DNA from: Streptomyces sp. A 4/2
GTDB lineage: Bacteria; Actinomycetota; Actinomycetes; Streptomycetales; Streptomycetaceae
Assembly (NCBI RefSeq): GCF_940670765.1
Contig: NZ_CALNVW010000025.1
Span: 124,001-188,000, forward strand
Direction of reading: 5' to 3'
Length of the DNA stretch: 64,000 nt
A program made the translations under genes and the position numbers. The notes under the pieces are model-generated. The model did no database searches. It was not told the DNA's origin and saw nothing but the letters and a program-made list of their open reading frames with translations. Shown here piece by piece: positions 24,180-32,312 of the stretch (the first letter of the stretch is position 1; every line of letters begins with the position of its first letter).

Positions 24180-26339
24180 ATGAACGCGCCGTACGACGGT
24201 GACCGCGACCAGGGTGCTGGGGGCGGGGCTGCGTATTCCGGTGGGACACCCCCCGAGCCCCCTGTGGCGGGCCAGGCCCCGCCGCCGCCTGATCCCTATG
24301 TCCAGGACGCGTACACCTACAACCCCTACGCGGCGCACGATCTCAGCGCCCAGGACCCGGTGACGGAGGCGCTCTACGACAGGGCGTCCCACCCACCGCC
24401 GCCCCCCGGTACGTACGCCGAGCCGCAGCCGATGTATCAGCAGCCGCCCGCTGCGCAGTACGCCCCCGATCCGCGGGTGTGGGCGCAGACACCACCGCCC
24501 GAGCCTGCGGGCCCGTCCCGCTACCTGCCGTACGGTGACGACGCCACGACACAGTTCGTCGGGGTGGACGACCTGGTCACCCAGGCCGCCGACGAGCCGG
24601 AACAGCAGGACGCCTTTGCCCATCTCTTCCGGGACCAGCAGGGCACCGCAGCAGTCCCGGCCCCCGGTCAGGCACCGGAACCGGCCCCGGCCCCTCCTCC
24701 TGAGAAGTCGGGCGGCGCTTCGGGCCTGCTGAAGTCGAGTGCGGTGATGGCCGCGGGCACTCTGGTCTCCCGCCTCACCGGCTTTGTCCGCACCATGGTG
24801 ATCACCGCCGCACTGGGCGCCGCAACGCTCGGCGACTCGTTCACCGTCGCGTACACCCTGCCGACGATGATCTACATCCTGACGGTCGGCGGCGGCCTGA
24901 ACTCTGTGTTCGTGCCGCAGCTGGTCCGCTCCATGAAGGAGGACGACGACGGCGGCGAGGCGTACGCCAACCGCTTGCTCACCGTCGTCATGGTCGCGCT
25001 CGGTGTCATCGTCGGCATCGCGGTCTTCGCTGCCCCCTTGCTGATCCGGCTGATGTCTCTGCCGATCGCGGACGACCCGGCAGCCAACAACGTGGCCGTC
25101 ACCTTCGCCCGCTACTGCCTGCCCACCATCTTCTTCATGGGCGTGCACGTGGTGATGGGGCAGATCCTCAACGCCCGCGGGAAGTTCGGCGCGATGATGT
25201 GGACCCCGGTCCTCAACAACATCGTCATGATCTTCACGTTCGGCCTGTTCATCTGGGTCTACGGCACCTCAGCCGACTCCCACATGAAGGTCACGACCAT
25301 CCCGGCCGACGGGGTACGGCTGCTCGGCATCGGCACGCTGCTGGGCCTGACGGTCCAGGCCCTATCGATGATTCCGTACCTGCGCGAAGCAGGATTCCGC
25401 TTCCGACCCCGGTTCGACTGGCGCGGCCACGGCCTCGGCAAGGCCGTGAAGCTCGCCAAGTGGACGGTCCTGTTCGTCCTCGCCAACCAGGCGGGAGTCC
25501 TGGTGGTCACCCAGCTCGCCACCGCGGCGGGCAAGGCCTCCCACCGGGACGGCGCCGGCATCATGGCCTACTCCAACGCCCAGCTGATCTGGGGAATGCC
25601 ACAGGCCATCATCACCGTCTCGGTCATGGCCGCACTGCTTCCGCGTATCTCCCGCGCCGCCAACGACGGCGACGTCGGTGCGGTCCGTGACGACATCTCG
25701 CAGGGGCTGCGGAACTCCGCCGTGGCAATCGTCCCGGTCTCCTTCATGTTCCTGGCTCTGGGCGTCCCCGTCTGCACCCTGCTCTTCGCTTCCAGTGGCG
25801 TGGAGGCCTCACAGTCCATGGGATACGTCCTGATGGCTTTCGCTCTGGGCCTGATTCCCTACTCGGTGCAGTACGTCGTCCTGCGTGGCTTCTACGCCTA
25901 CGAGGACACGCGTACCCCCTTCTACAACACGGTCATCGTCGCCGCGGTCAACGCTGCGGCCTCCGCCCTCTGCTACGTCGTTCTTCCCGCCCAGTGGGCA
26001 GTCGTCGGCATGGCGGCCTCGTACGGCCTCGCCTATGCCGTCGGTGTCGGCATCGCCTGGCGGAGACTGCGCAAACGGCTGGGAGGCGATCTCGACGGCA
26101 CTCACATCCTGCGCACGTATGCACGCCTCGCTCTGGCGTCCGTCCCGGGGGCCGTCGTCGGCGGCGCTGTGGGTTACGCCATGATCCGGGTGCTGGGGCA
26201 GGGCGCGTTCGCTTCGCTGGCAGCATTGGTCGTCGGAGGCGTTGTGCTTCTCGGTGTGTTCTTCATCGCTGCGAAGCGGATGCGGATCGCAGAGCTCAAC
26301 TCAATGGTGGCCATGGTGCGTGGGCGCCTCGGCCGCTAG
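24180..26339 (+). CDS. murJ: Lipid II flippase MurJ (MviN)
   Basis: 719 residues from ATG 24180, with AGGTGGGG upstream. The first ~175 residues are a Pro/Tyr/Gln-rich cytoplasmic extension. The MATE-like MurJ core then begins SSAVMAAGTLVSRLTGFVRTMVITAALG, followed by FTVAYTLPTMIYILTVGGGLNSVFVPQLVR, the family signature, and about fourteen helices. It moves lipid II to the outer face for wall synthesis. Unlike the mycobacterial MviN, the pseudokinase domain is not fused here but encoded by the next gene, 128 bp downstream. Confidence 0.95.
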   Translation: MNAPYDGDRDQGAGGGAAYSGGTPPEPPVAGQAPPPPDPYVQDAYTYNPYAAHDLSAQDPVTEALYDRASHPPPPPGTYAEPQPMYQQPPAAQYAPDPRVWAQTPPPEPAGPSRYLPYGDDATTQFVGVDDLVTQAADEPEQQDAFAHLFRDQQGTAAVPAPGQAPEPAPAPPPEKSGGASGLLKSSAVMAAGTLVSRLTGFVRTMVITAALGAATLGDSFTVAYTLPTMIYILTVGGGLNSVFVPQLVRSMKEDDDGGEAYANRLLTVVMVALGVIVGIAVFAAPLLIRLMSLPIADDPAANNVAVTFARYCLPTIFFMGVHVVMGQILNARGKFGAMMWTPVLNNIVMIFTFGLFIWVYGTSADSHMKVTTIPADGVRLLGIGTLLGLTVQALSMIPYLREAGFRFRPRFDWRGHGLGKAVKLAKWTVLFVLANQAGVLVVTQLATAAGKASHRDGAGIMAYSNAQLIWGMPQAIITVSVMAALLPRISRAANDGDVGAVRDDISQGLRNSAVAIVPVSFMFLALGVPVCTLLFASSGVEASQSMGYVLMAFALGLIPYSVQYVVLRGFYAYEDTRTPFYNTVIVAAVNAAASALCYVVLPAQWAVVGMAASYGLAYAVGVGIAWRRLRKRLGGDLDGTHILRTYARLALASVPGAVVGGAVGYAMIRVLGQGAFASLAALVVGGVVLLGVFFIAAKRMRIAELNSMVAMVRGRLGR

Positions 26340-26467
26340 GCATCGGCGGGATCGCACAACCATCGTCCGTCGCCGCGTGTCGTGCATAGCGCCGGACTGT
26401 GGGCACAATTGGCATGGCTCTGCAGACTGGCCGACAGCGCGCAACGGATGGGGAGGCAGGAACGACG

Positions 26468-28201
26468 GTGGCGGAACGTAGCACGGCTGCCGTCGACGTG
26501 GCCGACAACAGCGGCGACAAACCGCTGTCCGCCAAGGCGGACAAGGCCACGGCCGACGGCACGGTAGAACCTCAGGAAACGGCTGACACCACGGCCGGTG
26601 AAAGCCCCCAGGACGACGACAAGAGCGAGCGGAACCACGACGAGACCGTCGTGCCCCCCGAGCTGCACAGTGGGCACAAGCTCGCCAGACGCTACCGGCT
26701 CGAGGAGTGCGTCACCCGTCTGGACGGTTTCAGCAGCTGGCGCGCGGTCGACGAAAAGCTGCGGCGCGCAGTCGGCGTGCACCTGCTTCCCGCAGAGCAC
26801 CCGAGAGCCCGCTCCGTACTCGCGGCGGCCCGCTCCTCGGCTCTACTGGGCGACCCGCGCTTCGTACAGGTCCTGGACGCCGTCGAGGAGGACGACCTCG
26901 TCTACGTCGTCCACGAATGGCTGCCCGACGCGACAGAAATTACCGCGCTGCTCGCCTCCGGTCCCCTGGAGTCCCACGACGCCTACCAGCTCGTCAACCA
27001 GGTCTCCCAGGCCATGGCCGCCGCTCACCGGGAAGGCCTGGCCCATCTCAGGCTCACCCCCAGTGCCGTACTGCGTACCTCCTCGGGGCAGTACCGCATC
27101 CGCGGCCTCGCAGTGAACGCCGCGCTGAGGGGTATCACCTCCGACACCCCTCAGCGCACCGACACCGAAGCGATCGGCGCCCTGCTGTACGCGTCGCTGA
27201 CTCAGCGCTGGCCCTACGAGACCGACGCCTACGGTCTCTCCGGCCTGCCCAAGGGAGTCGGGCTGATCCCTCCGGACCAGGTGCGGGCCGGCGTCAACCG
27301 CGGACTGGCAGAACTCGCCATGCGCGCTCTGGCCAACGACGGAGCAACCGCCTCCCGCCAGGAACCGCCCTGCACGACACCGGACGAGCTCGCCAAGGCA
27401 GTGGCGGCGATGCCCCGCATCCGCCCTCCGGAGCCTGCCTACACCCCTCCACCCGAGTACCAGCGCACCACCTATCAGCAGGGCACCTACGGCCGTCCTG
27501 CTCCCGATGCCAGGGTCGCTGCGACCCAGCCCGTGGTCACTCCGCCGCCCCCGCTCCAGGGCCGCACCGGCAAGGCCTTGAAGTGGGCCGTGTCCGCCCT
27601 CCTGATCGCAGCGCTGGGCCTGGGCAGCTGGCAGCTCGCCGACAGGCTCCTCCGCGACAAAGATTCGGACAGTCCCGGAACGAGCCAGACGCACAACGGC
27701 AACAGCAACGGCACCACCGAGGAGAAGGCTCCCAAGGCGCTCACCATCAAGGACGCCGCGGAGTACTACCCGGACGGAAAGCCGCAGCATCCGGCAGACG
27801 TCGGAGACACCTACGACGGCGACAGCTCGACCTACTGGCGCACCTTCTCCTACAAGGGCGGCCCGACTCTGGCCCCGTTCAAGCAGGGCGTCGGAATCGT
27901 GTATGACCTGGGCTCGGCGCAAGACGTATCGGCCGCCTCCATAGGGCTCCTTTACCCGGGAAGCGAAACCGCGATCTCCTTGTATGCCGCAGGGTCGCTC
28001 TCCTCGTCCGCTCCACTCAGTTCGATGAAGAAGATCACTTCTACGAGCACCAACGGCACCACGGCTCAGCTCAAGGCCGACAAACCAGTCAGCACGCGAT
28101 ACGTACTCGTCTGGATCACGGCCATGCCTAACTCCCCCGGAGATCAGTACAGCGGTGCCGGGTACAAGCAGGCTGTGACGGATGTGAAGTTCACAGGCTG
28201 A
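26468..28201 (+). CDS. Membrane pseudokinase, MurJ-associated
   Basis: 577 residues from GTG 26468, chosen for the GGAGGCAGG just upstream. Residues ~65-320 have a Ser/Thr-kinase-like fold (GHKLARRYRLEECV, VYVVHEWLPDATEITALL, QAMAAAHREGLAHLRLTPSAVL), but the catalytic HRD is replaced by HLR and there is no DFG, so it should be catalytically dead. A proline-rich linker, one membrane helix (~370-395, WAVSALLIAALGLGSWQLADRL) and an extracellular beta-rich, discoidin-like C-terminus (DGDSSTYWRTFSYKGGPTL) follow. The same domain set is fused to MviN in Mycobacterium tuberculosis, where the phosphorylated pseudokinase recruits an FHA protein. Here it is a separate gene after murJ. Confidence 0.88.
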   Translation: MAERSTAAVDVADNSGDKPLSAKADKATADGTVEPQETADTTAGESPQDDDKSERNHDETVVPPELHSGHKLARRYRLEECVTRLDGFSSWRAVDEKLRRAVGVHLLPAEHPRARSVLAAARSSALLGDPRFVQVLDAVEEDDLVYVVHEWLPDATEITALLASGPLESHDAYQLVNQVSQAMAAAHREGLAHLRLTPSAVLRTSSGQYRIRGLAVNAALRGITSDTPQRTDTEAIGALLYASLTQRWPYETDAYGLSGLPKGVGLIPPDQVRAGVNRGLAELAMRALANDGATASRQEPPCTTPDELAKAVAAMPRIRPPEPAYTPPPEYQRTTYQQGTYGRPAPDARVAATQPVVTPPPPLQGRTGKALKWAVSALLIAALGLGSWQLADRLLRDKDSDSPGTSQTHNGNSNGTTEEKAPKALTIKDAAEYYPDGKPQHPADVGDTYDGDSSTYWRTFSYKGGPTLAPFKQGVGIVYDLGSAQDVSAASIGLLYPGSETAISLYAAGSLSSSAPLSSMKKITSTSTNGTTAQLKADKPVSTRYVLVWITAMPNSPGDQYSGAGYKQAVTDVKFTG

Positions 28202-28231
28202 TCAGGGCCGACAGGGGAGGGGCACTCACCG

Positions 28232-28948
28232 TTGGACGACGACGCCGAACACTGCGCCATGGATGACCAGGAACTGCTGGCTGCCCACGTCGCAGGTGAT
28301 CCCGACGCCTTCGGTGAGCTCGTGCGTCGCCACCGCGACCGGCTCTGGGCCGTCGCCCTGCGCACCCTCGGAGACCGAGAGGAAGCCGCCGACGCCGTCC
28401 AGGACGCACTGGTCTCCGCCTATCGCGCCGCTCACACGTTCCGTGGCCAGTCAGCCGTCACTACCTGGCTGCACCGCATCACCGTCAATGCCTGTCTCGA
28501 CCGGGCTCGCAAAGCCGCCTCCCGTAAGACCTCACCCGTTGACACCGCCGAACGTCTTGATCAACTCCTTGAACCCCATGAGTCTGCCGAGGCACCTGCT
28601 GAGCGCCAGGACCTCCACCGACAACTCATCAAGGCCATGAGCACCCTTCCCCCTGAGCAGCGAGCCGCCCTGGTTCTCGTCGACATGCAGGGCTATCCCG
28701 TGGCTGAGGCAGCCCGCATCCTCAATGTTCCGAACGGGACTGTGAAGAGTCGCTGTGCGCGGGGCCGAGCGAGGCTCCTGCCGCTACTCGCTCATCTACG
28801 CCCGGCCCTGCCCGACTCGGAAGACAGCACCGGGCCCGACAGAAGACGGAACCGGATGTCAGGGGCATCCGTCCCACCTGCGCCGAGACCGAAGGACGCA
28901 GAGCCACATGATCCTGCTGCAGCGAAGGGCGGAGGTGGACGCACATGA
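28232..28948 (+). CDS. sigM: ECF RNA polymerase sigma factor SigM
   Basis: 238 residues from TTG 28232, with GGGGAGGGG upstream; ATG 28259 is an alternative. Region 2 reads GDPDAFGELVRRHRDRLWAVAL and ADAVQDALVSAYRAAHTFRGQSAVTTWLHRI, and region 4 reads LPPEQRAALVLVDMQGYPVAEA with NGTVKSRCARGRARL, the ECF layout. A ~45-residue disordered tail follows. The order murJ - pseudokinase - sigM - anti-sigma - trxB - trxA is the conserved actinobacterial SigM neighbourhood (as around mycobacterial sigM), which supports the symbol. It overlaps the next gene by ATGA, so the two are translationally coupled. Confidence 0.9.
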   Translation: MDDDAEHCAMDDQELLAAHVAGDPDAFGELVRRHRDRLWAVALRTLGDREEAADAVQDALVSAYRAAHTFRGQSAVTTWLHRITVNACLDRARKAASRKTSPVDTAERLDQLLEPHESAEAPAERQDLHRQLIKAMSTLPPEQRAALVLVDMQGYPVAEAARILNVPNGTVKSRCARGRARLLPLLAHLRPALPDSEDSTGPDRRRNRMSGASVPPAPRPKDAEPHDPAAAKGGGGRT

Positions 28949-29841
28949 CATCGAGGACCGACGCGGCACAACACCCTGATGCCTCAGAGATCTCCGACCT
29001 CAGCATCCTCGCTCCGTCCCGTGCCGCATCCGTACGCAAGCACCTAGGCGGGTGCTCTTCGTGCGCCGAAATCAAGGACTCTCTCGACGAAATCCAGAAG
29101 CTGCTCGGCCGCCTGCCGGACCCGGTGGAGATGCCGTCCGACATCGCGGACCGCATCGATGCTGCTCTGGCTGCGGAAGCACTGCGCGATGTCGATGGAG
29201 GAGAGAAAACGACGCATGTTTCACGTGAAACATCGCGCGCTTCCCTGGCTGCGGAGTCAGCCCGCACAAGCCGCCCGTCAGGGCACCCCCGTGCCGGCAC
29301 AGGGCCCGGCCGCACCCGCACAGTGCGGCGCCGACGGCACGTCGCCGCACTCAGCGCAGCCTTCGGCGCCGCTGTCATCGGCGTCAGTGTGTTCTTCCTG
29401 CAGTCGTCACTTGCCCCGTCCCATGGCGACACCAGGGCCGCTGAGAACACATCGAAACGTGGAGAGGCGCCCGTCTTCGCTGAGTCTGCGCTCCGCGGGC
29501 AGGTGCACTCTCTCCTGGCCACAGATACACCGCCGGCGTCAGTGGCTTCTCCGCACGAGAAGGAAGCGCCCTCCGTTCATCTGGACTCCAGCCCGAAGGC
29601 CCTCAAGAAAGGCCTTGCAGTGGTGGTGCCTCCCTGTGTGGAGAGTGGCATCGGCCGTGATGAAAGCCCGCTCGCCGCGCAGAAGGGGACCTACAAAGGC
29701 GTAGATGCCTTCCTCGTCGTGCTACCGCACCCTACTGACAGCAGCCGGATTCAGGCATACGTCGTCGATGCGGCCTGCGTCGACGCTGTGCCACCCGTCC
29801 GCGGCAAGGTTCTGTTGACGCACGTCTACCCCCGCGGCTGA
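28945..29841 (+). CDS. Membrane anti-sigma-factor-like protein (partner of SigM)
   Basis: 298 residues from ATG 28945, overlapping the sigM stop by four bases. The N-terminal ~80 residues hold RKHLGGCSSCAEIKD, the HxxxCxxC core of zinc anti-sigma domains. A linker, one membrane helix (AALSAAFGAAVIGVSVFFLQS, ~residues 133-152) and a ~145-residue outer domain with two cysteines follow. Such proteins hold an ECF factor inactive until an envelope or redox signal. Odd feature: an intact parS at 29218-29231 is read in frame as VSRET in the linker between the zinc domain and the membrane helix. Coupling to sigM makes the role likely but it is inferred. Confidence 0.82.
   Translation: MTSRTDAAQHPDASEISDLSILAPSRAASVRKHLGGCSSCAEIKDSLDEIQKLLGRLPDPVEMPSDIADRIDAALAAEALRDVDGGEKTTHVSRETSRASLAAESARTSRPSGHPRAGTGPGRTRTVRRRRHVAALSAAFGAAVIGVSVFFLQSSLAPSHGDTRAAENTSKRGEAPVFAESALRGQVHSLLATDTPPASVASPHEKEAPSVHLDSSPKALKKGLAVVVPPCVESGIGRDESPLAAQKGTYKGVDAFLVVLPHPTDSSRIQAYVVDAACVDAVPPVRGKVLLTHVYPRG
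29218..29231. other. Intragenic parS site in the anti-sigma gene
   Basis: Exact GTTTCACGTGAAAC inside the coding sequence, read as V-S-R-E-T. Confidence 0.93.
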
Positions 29842-29848
29842 CCCTGTC

Positions 29849-29876
29849 GGGAATGCACGCCCCGTAGGATCCGTTG
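29849..29876 (+). promoter_or_regulatory. SigR-type promoter of trxB-trxA
   Basis: GGGAAT at 29849-29854 and GTTG at 29873-29876 with exactly 18 bases between. This is the GGAAT-N18-GTT consensus of the thiol-stress factor SigR, whose classic target in S. coelicolor is the trxBA operon. It lies 71 bp before the trxB start. Confidence 0.85.
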
Positions 29877-29946
29877 GGTGGGTTGAGAGTCCATTGGACC
29901 TGGCCCAGTAGGCAGTAAGCAGTCCGCAGAGACGAGGAAGAAACCC

Positions 29947-30921
29947 GTGAGCGACGTCCGTAACGTGATCATTATCGGCTCCGGGCCCGCCGGTTACACC
30001 GCCGCGCTGTACACCGCACGCGCGTCACTGCAGCCGCTGGTCTTCGAAGGCGCCGTCACCGCCGGTGGTGCGCTCATGAACACCACCGAGGTGGAGAACT
30101 TCCCCGGATTCCAGGACGGCATCCTGGGACCGGACCTGATGGACAGCATGCGCGCCCAAGCCGAACGCTTCGGCGCCGAGCTGGTTCCTGACGACATCGT
30201 GGCCGTCGACCTGACCGGCGACATCAAGACCGTCACCGACACTGCGGGCACAGTGCACCGTGCCAAGGCTGTCATCGTCACGACCGGCTCGCAGCACCGC
30301 AAGCTCGGTCTGCCCAACGAGGACGCGCTCTCCGGACGGGGTGTCTCCTGGTGTGCCACCTGCGACGGCTTCTTCTTCAAGGACCAGGACATCGCCGTCA
30401 TCGGCGGCGGAGACACCGCCATGGAGGAGGCCACCTTCCTTTCCAGGTTCGCCAAGTCCGTCACGATCGTCCACCGCCGTGACACTCTGCGGGCCTCCAA
30501 GGCAATGCAGGAGCGCGCCATCGCGGATCCGAAGATCAAGTTCGCCTGGGACAGCGAGGTCGCCGTCATCCATGGTGAGCAGAAGCTCTCCAGCCTGACT
30601 CTGCGCAACACCAAGACCGGTGAGACCTCTGAGCTGGCGGTTACCGGGCTGTTCATCGCAGTCGGCCACGACCCCCGCACGGAGCTGTTCAAGGGCCAGC
30701 TGGACCTGGACGGCGAGGGCTATCTGAAGGTCGATGCACCTTCCACGCGGACGAACCTGACCGGTGTCTTCGGCGCGGGTGACGTGGTGGACCACACCTA
30801 CCGGCAGGCCATCACTGCCGCCGGCACTGGATGCTCCGCCGCTCTGGACGCCGAGCGCTTCCTGGCCGCCCTGGCCGCCGGTGAGAAGGCCGCAGAGCCC
30901 GAGAAGATCGCCAGCGCCTGA
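29947..30921 (+). CDS. trxB: Thioredoxin reductase
   Basis: 324 residues from GTG 29947, preceded by GAGGAAGAAAC. The FAD motif is IIGSGPAGYTAALYTARA (residues 8-25), the NADPH motif is AVIGGGDTAMEEA, and the redox pair is SWCATCDG with cysteines at about residues 136 and 139. The C-terminal FAD block TGVFGAGDVVDHTYRQAITAAGTGC is standard. It is the low-molecular-weight bacterial type that reduces the thioredoxin encoded 51 bp downstream. Expression under disulphide stress is indicated by the SigR-type promoter upstream. Confidence 0.97.
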   Translation: MSDVRNVIIIGSGPAGYTAALYTARASLQPLVFEGAVTAGGALMNTTEVENFPGFQDGILGPDLMDSMRAQAERFGAELVPDDIVAVDLTGDIKTVTDTAGTVHRAKAVIVTTGSQHRKLGLPNEDALSGRGVSWCATCDGFFFKDQDIAVIGGGDTAMEEATFLSRFAKSVTIVHRRDTLRASKAMQERAIADPKIKFAWDSEVAVIHGEQKLSSLTLRNTKTGETSELAVTGLFIAVGHDPRTELFKGQLDLDGEGYLKVDAPSTRTNLTGVFGAGDVVDHTYRQAITAAGTGCSAALDAERFLAALAAGEKAAEPEKIASA

Positions 30922-30972
30922 TCCCCTACGAACCTCACCCCCATACACCCCGCCAAGAAAGAGGAGCCCGCC

Positions 30973-31320
30973 GTGGCCGGCACCCTGAAGAACGTGACTG
31001 ACGCCTCCTTCGAACAGGACGTGCTCAAGAACGACAAGCCCGTACTCGTCGACTTCTGGGCCGCCTGGTGCGGTCCGTGCCGCCAGATCGCCCCCTCCCT
31101 TGAGGCGATCGCGGCCGAGTACGGCGACCAGATCGAGATCGTGAAACTCAACATCGACGAGAACCCGGGTACGGCCGCCAAGTACGGCGTGATGTCGATC
31201 CCGACTCTCAATGTCTACCAGGGCGGCGAGGTGGCCAAGACCATCGTCGGTGCCAAGCCGAAGGCCGCGATTGTCCGCGACCTTGAGGGTTTCATCGGTG
31301 GCGAGGCCACGAAGGCCTGA
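30973..31320 (+). CDS. trxA: Thioredoxin
   Basis: 115 residues from GTG 30973, with AAAGAGGAG upstream. The active site WCGPC spans residues 32-36 in PVLVDFWAAWCGPCRQIAPSLE, and the cis-proline loop MSIPTLNVYQGG is present. Length and motifs are those of a classic cytoplasmic thioredoxin, recycled by the TrxB encoded just upstream. The operon ends at a hairpin that incorporates a parS half-site. Confidence 0.97.
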   Translation: MAGTLKNVTDASFEQDVLKNDKPVLVDFWAAWCGPCRQIAPSLEAIAAEYGDQIEIVKLNIDENPGTAAKYGVMSIPTLNVYQGGEVAKTIVGAKPKAAIVRDLEGFIGGEATKA

Positions 31321-31330
31321 CTCCACTGAC

Positions 31331-31344
31331 GTTTCACGTGAAAC
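31331..31344. other. parS site downstream of trxA
   Basis: Exact GTTTCACGTGAAAC, 10 bp after the trxA stop. Its right half is also the start of the hairpin at 31336-31377. Confidence 0.92.
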
Positions 31345-31377
31345 AGGGCTGCCCTCCGGGGTGGCCCTGTTTCACGT
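31336..31377. terminator. Hairpin terminator sharing sequence with parS
   Basis: ACGTGAAACAGGGC (31336-31349) pairs exactly with 31364-31377 across a 14-base loop. The right arm repeats a parS half (GTTTCACGT at 31369-31377). It separates the convergent trxA and GNAT genes. Confidence 0.78.
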
Positions 31378-31405
31378 TGCGGCGAGATCTGTGAGAGCGC
31401 GGGCC

Positions 31406-32023
31406 TCACAGCGGACGCAACACCGGGTCCTTCTTCACCACGCCCAGCAGACGGTCGAGGGCAAGCTCCACGTCTTCCCTCCAGGACAGAGTGGTGCGCA
31501 GTTCAAGCCTCAGCCGAGGGTAGTTCGGATGCGGCCGTACGGTCTTGAAGCCGACTGCCAGAAGATGGTCCGCCGGAAGCACGCAGGCCGGCTCTTTCCA
31601 TCGGGCATCGCCGAAGGCCTCGATCGCCTTGAAGCCCCTCCGTAACAGGTCCTTGGCGACCGTCTGTACCAGCACCCGTCCCAACCCCTGCCCCTGGTAT
31701 CCAGGCATGATCCACGCTGTCATCAGCTGAACGGCGTCGGATGAGACAGGACTGGTCGGGAAGGCCGTGGAACGCGGTACATATGCCGGAGGCGCGTAGA
31801 GAACGAAGCCCACCGGCACACCGTCGACGTAGATGGCCCTGCCGCACGATCCCCACTCCAGGAGTACGGCGGAGATCCAGGCTTCCTTTGCCAGCTCGGG
31901 CGTACCCGCCTTTATCGCGGCTTCCCCAGTGACTGGATCAAGCTCCCAGAAGACGCAAGAACGGCAGCGCTTGGGGAGGTCCGGAAGGTTATCCAGTGTG
32001 AGCGGTACAAGCCGACGCCCCAT
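31406..32023 (-). CDS. GNAT-family N-acetyltransferase
   Basis: 205 residues from ATG 32023. The acetyl-CoA-binding loop is in QLMTAWIMPGYQGQGLGRVLVQTVAKDLL, the Q/RxxGxG/A motif, and VPVGFVLYAPPAYVPRS gives the preceding beta strands. The N-terminal CRSCVFWELDPVTG holds a CxxC pair, a common feature of a Streptomyces subfamily. The substrate is unknown. It lies downstream of parAB on the same strand, beyond a terminator, in the conserved position between trxA and parB. No gene was recognised in 32024-32312; a 102-residue open frame there has no coding pattern I can support. Confidence 0.85.
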   Translation of the reverse strand: MGRRLVPLTLDNLPDLPKRCRSCVFWELDPVTGEAAIKAGTPELAKEAWISAVLLEWGSCGRAIYVDGVPVGFVLYAPPAYVPRSTAFPTSPVSSDAVQLMTAWIMPGYQGQGLGRVLVQTVAKDLLRRGFKAIEAFGDARWKEPACVLPADHLLAVGFKTVRPHPNYPRLRLELRTTLSWREDVELALDRLLGVVKKDPVLRPL

Positions 32024-32254
32024 GAACGGTGCTCCTCACTTCCTCCGCCTGGCGCTGCAAGCGCGGCACTCAGCACATCCCGGTCCAGGGCGCTGACGAA
32101 CTCGCTGACCACTCCGAACTCAGAACAAGAGACCTCCCCTGGTTGCCGTTCATACAGCCCCAGCCGCCGCTCCAAGGTGGACCAAAATGGATGCGCCGTA
32201 ACAGAACGCATCGTATCCATCCGGCCGATCTAACGGACACCGCGAGAAAGCAAA

Positions 32255-32295
32255 GAGGCGGGGCATGTTCCGGCTCACCGGACATGCCCCGCCTC
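32255..32295 (-). terminator. Terminator of the parA-parB operon
   Basis: A long stem, GAGGCGGGGCATGTTCCGG (32255-32273) against 32278-32295, with one unpaired base and a small loop, 18 bp beyond the parB stop. Confidence 0.83.
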
Positions 32296-32312
32296 GCTAC
32301 CCGACTACGGAC

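Noticed and set aside
31912..32220. A 102-codon minus-strand frame between parB and the GNAT gene
   Set aside because: Its last third overlaps the GNAT gene in another frame, and neither a ribosome-binding site nor a recognisable motif is present.
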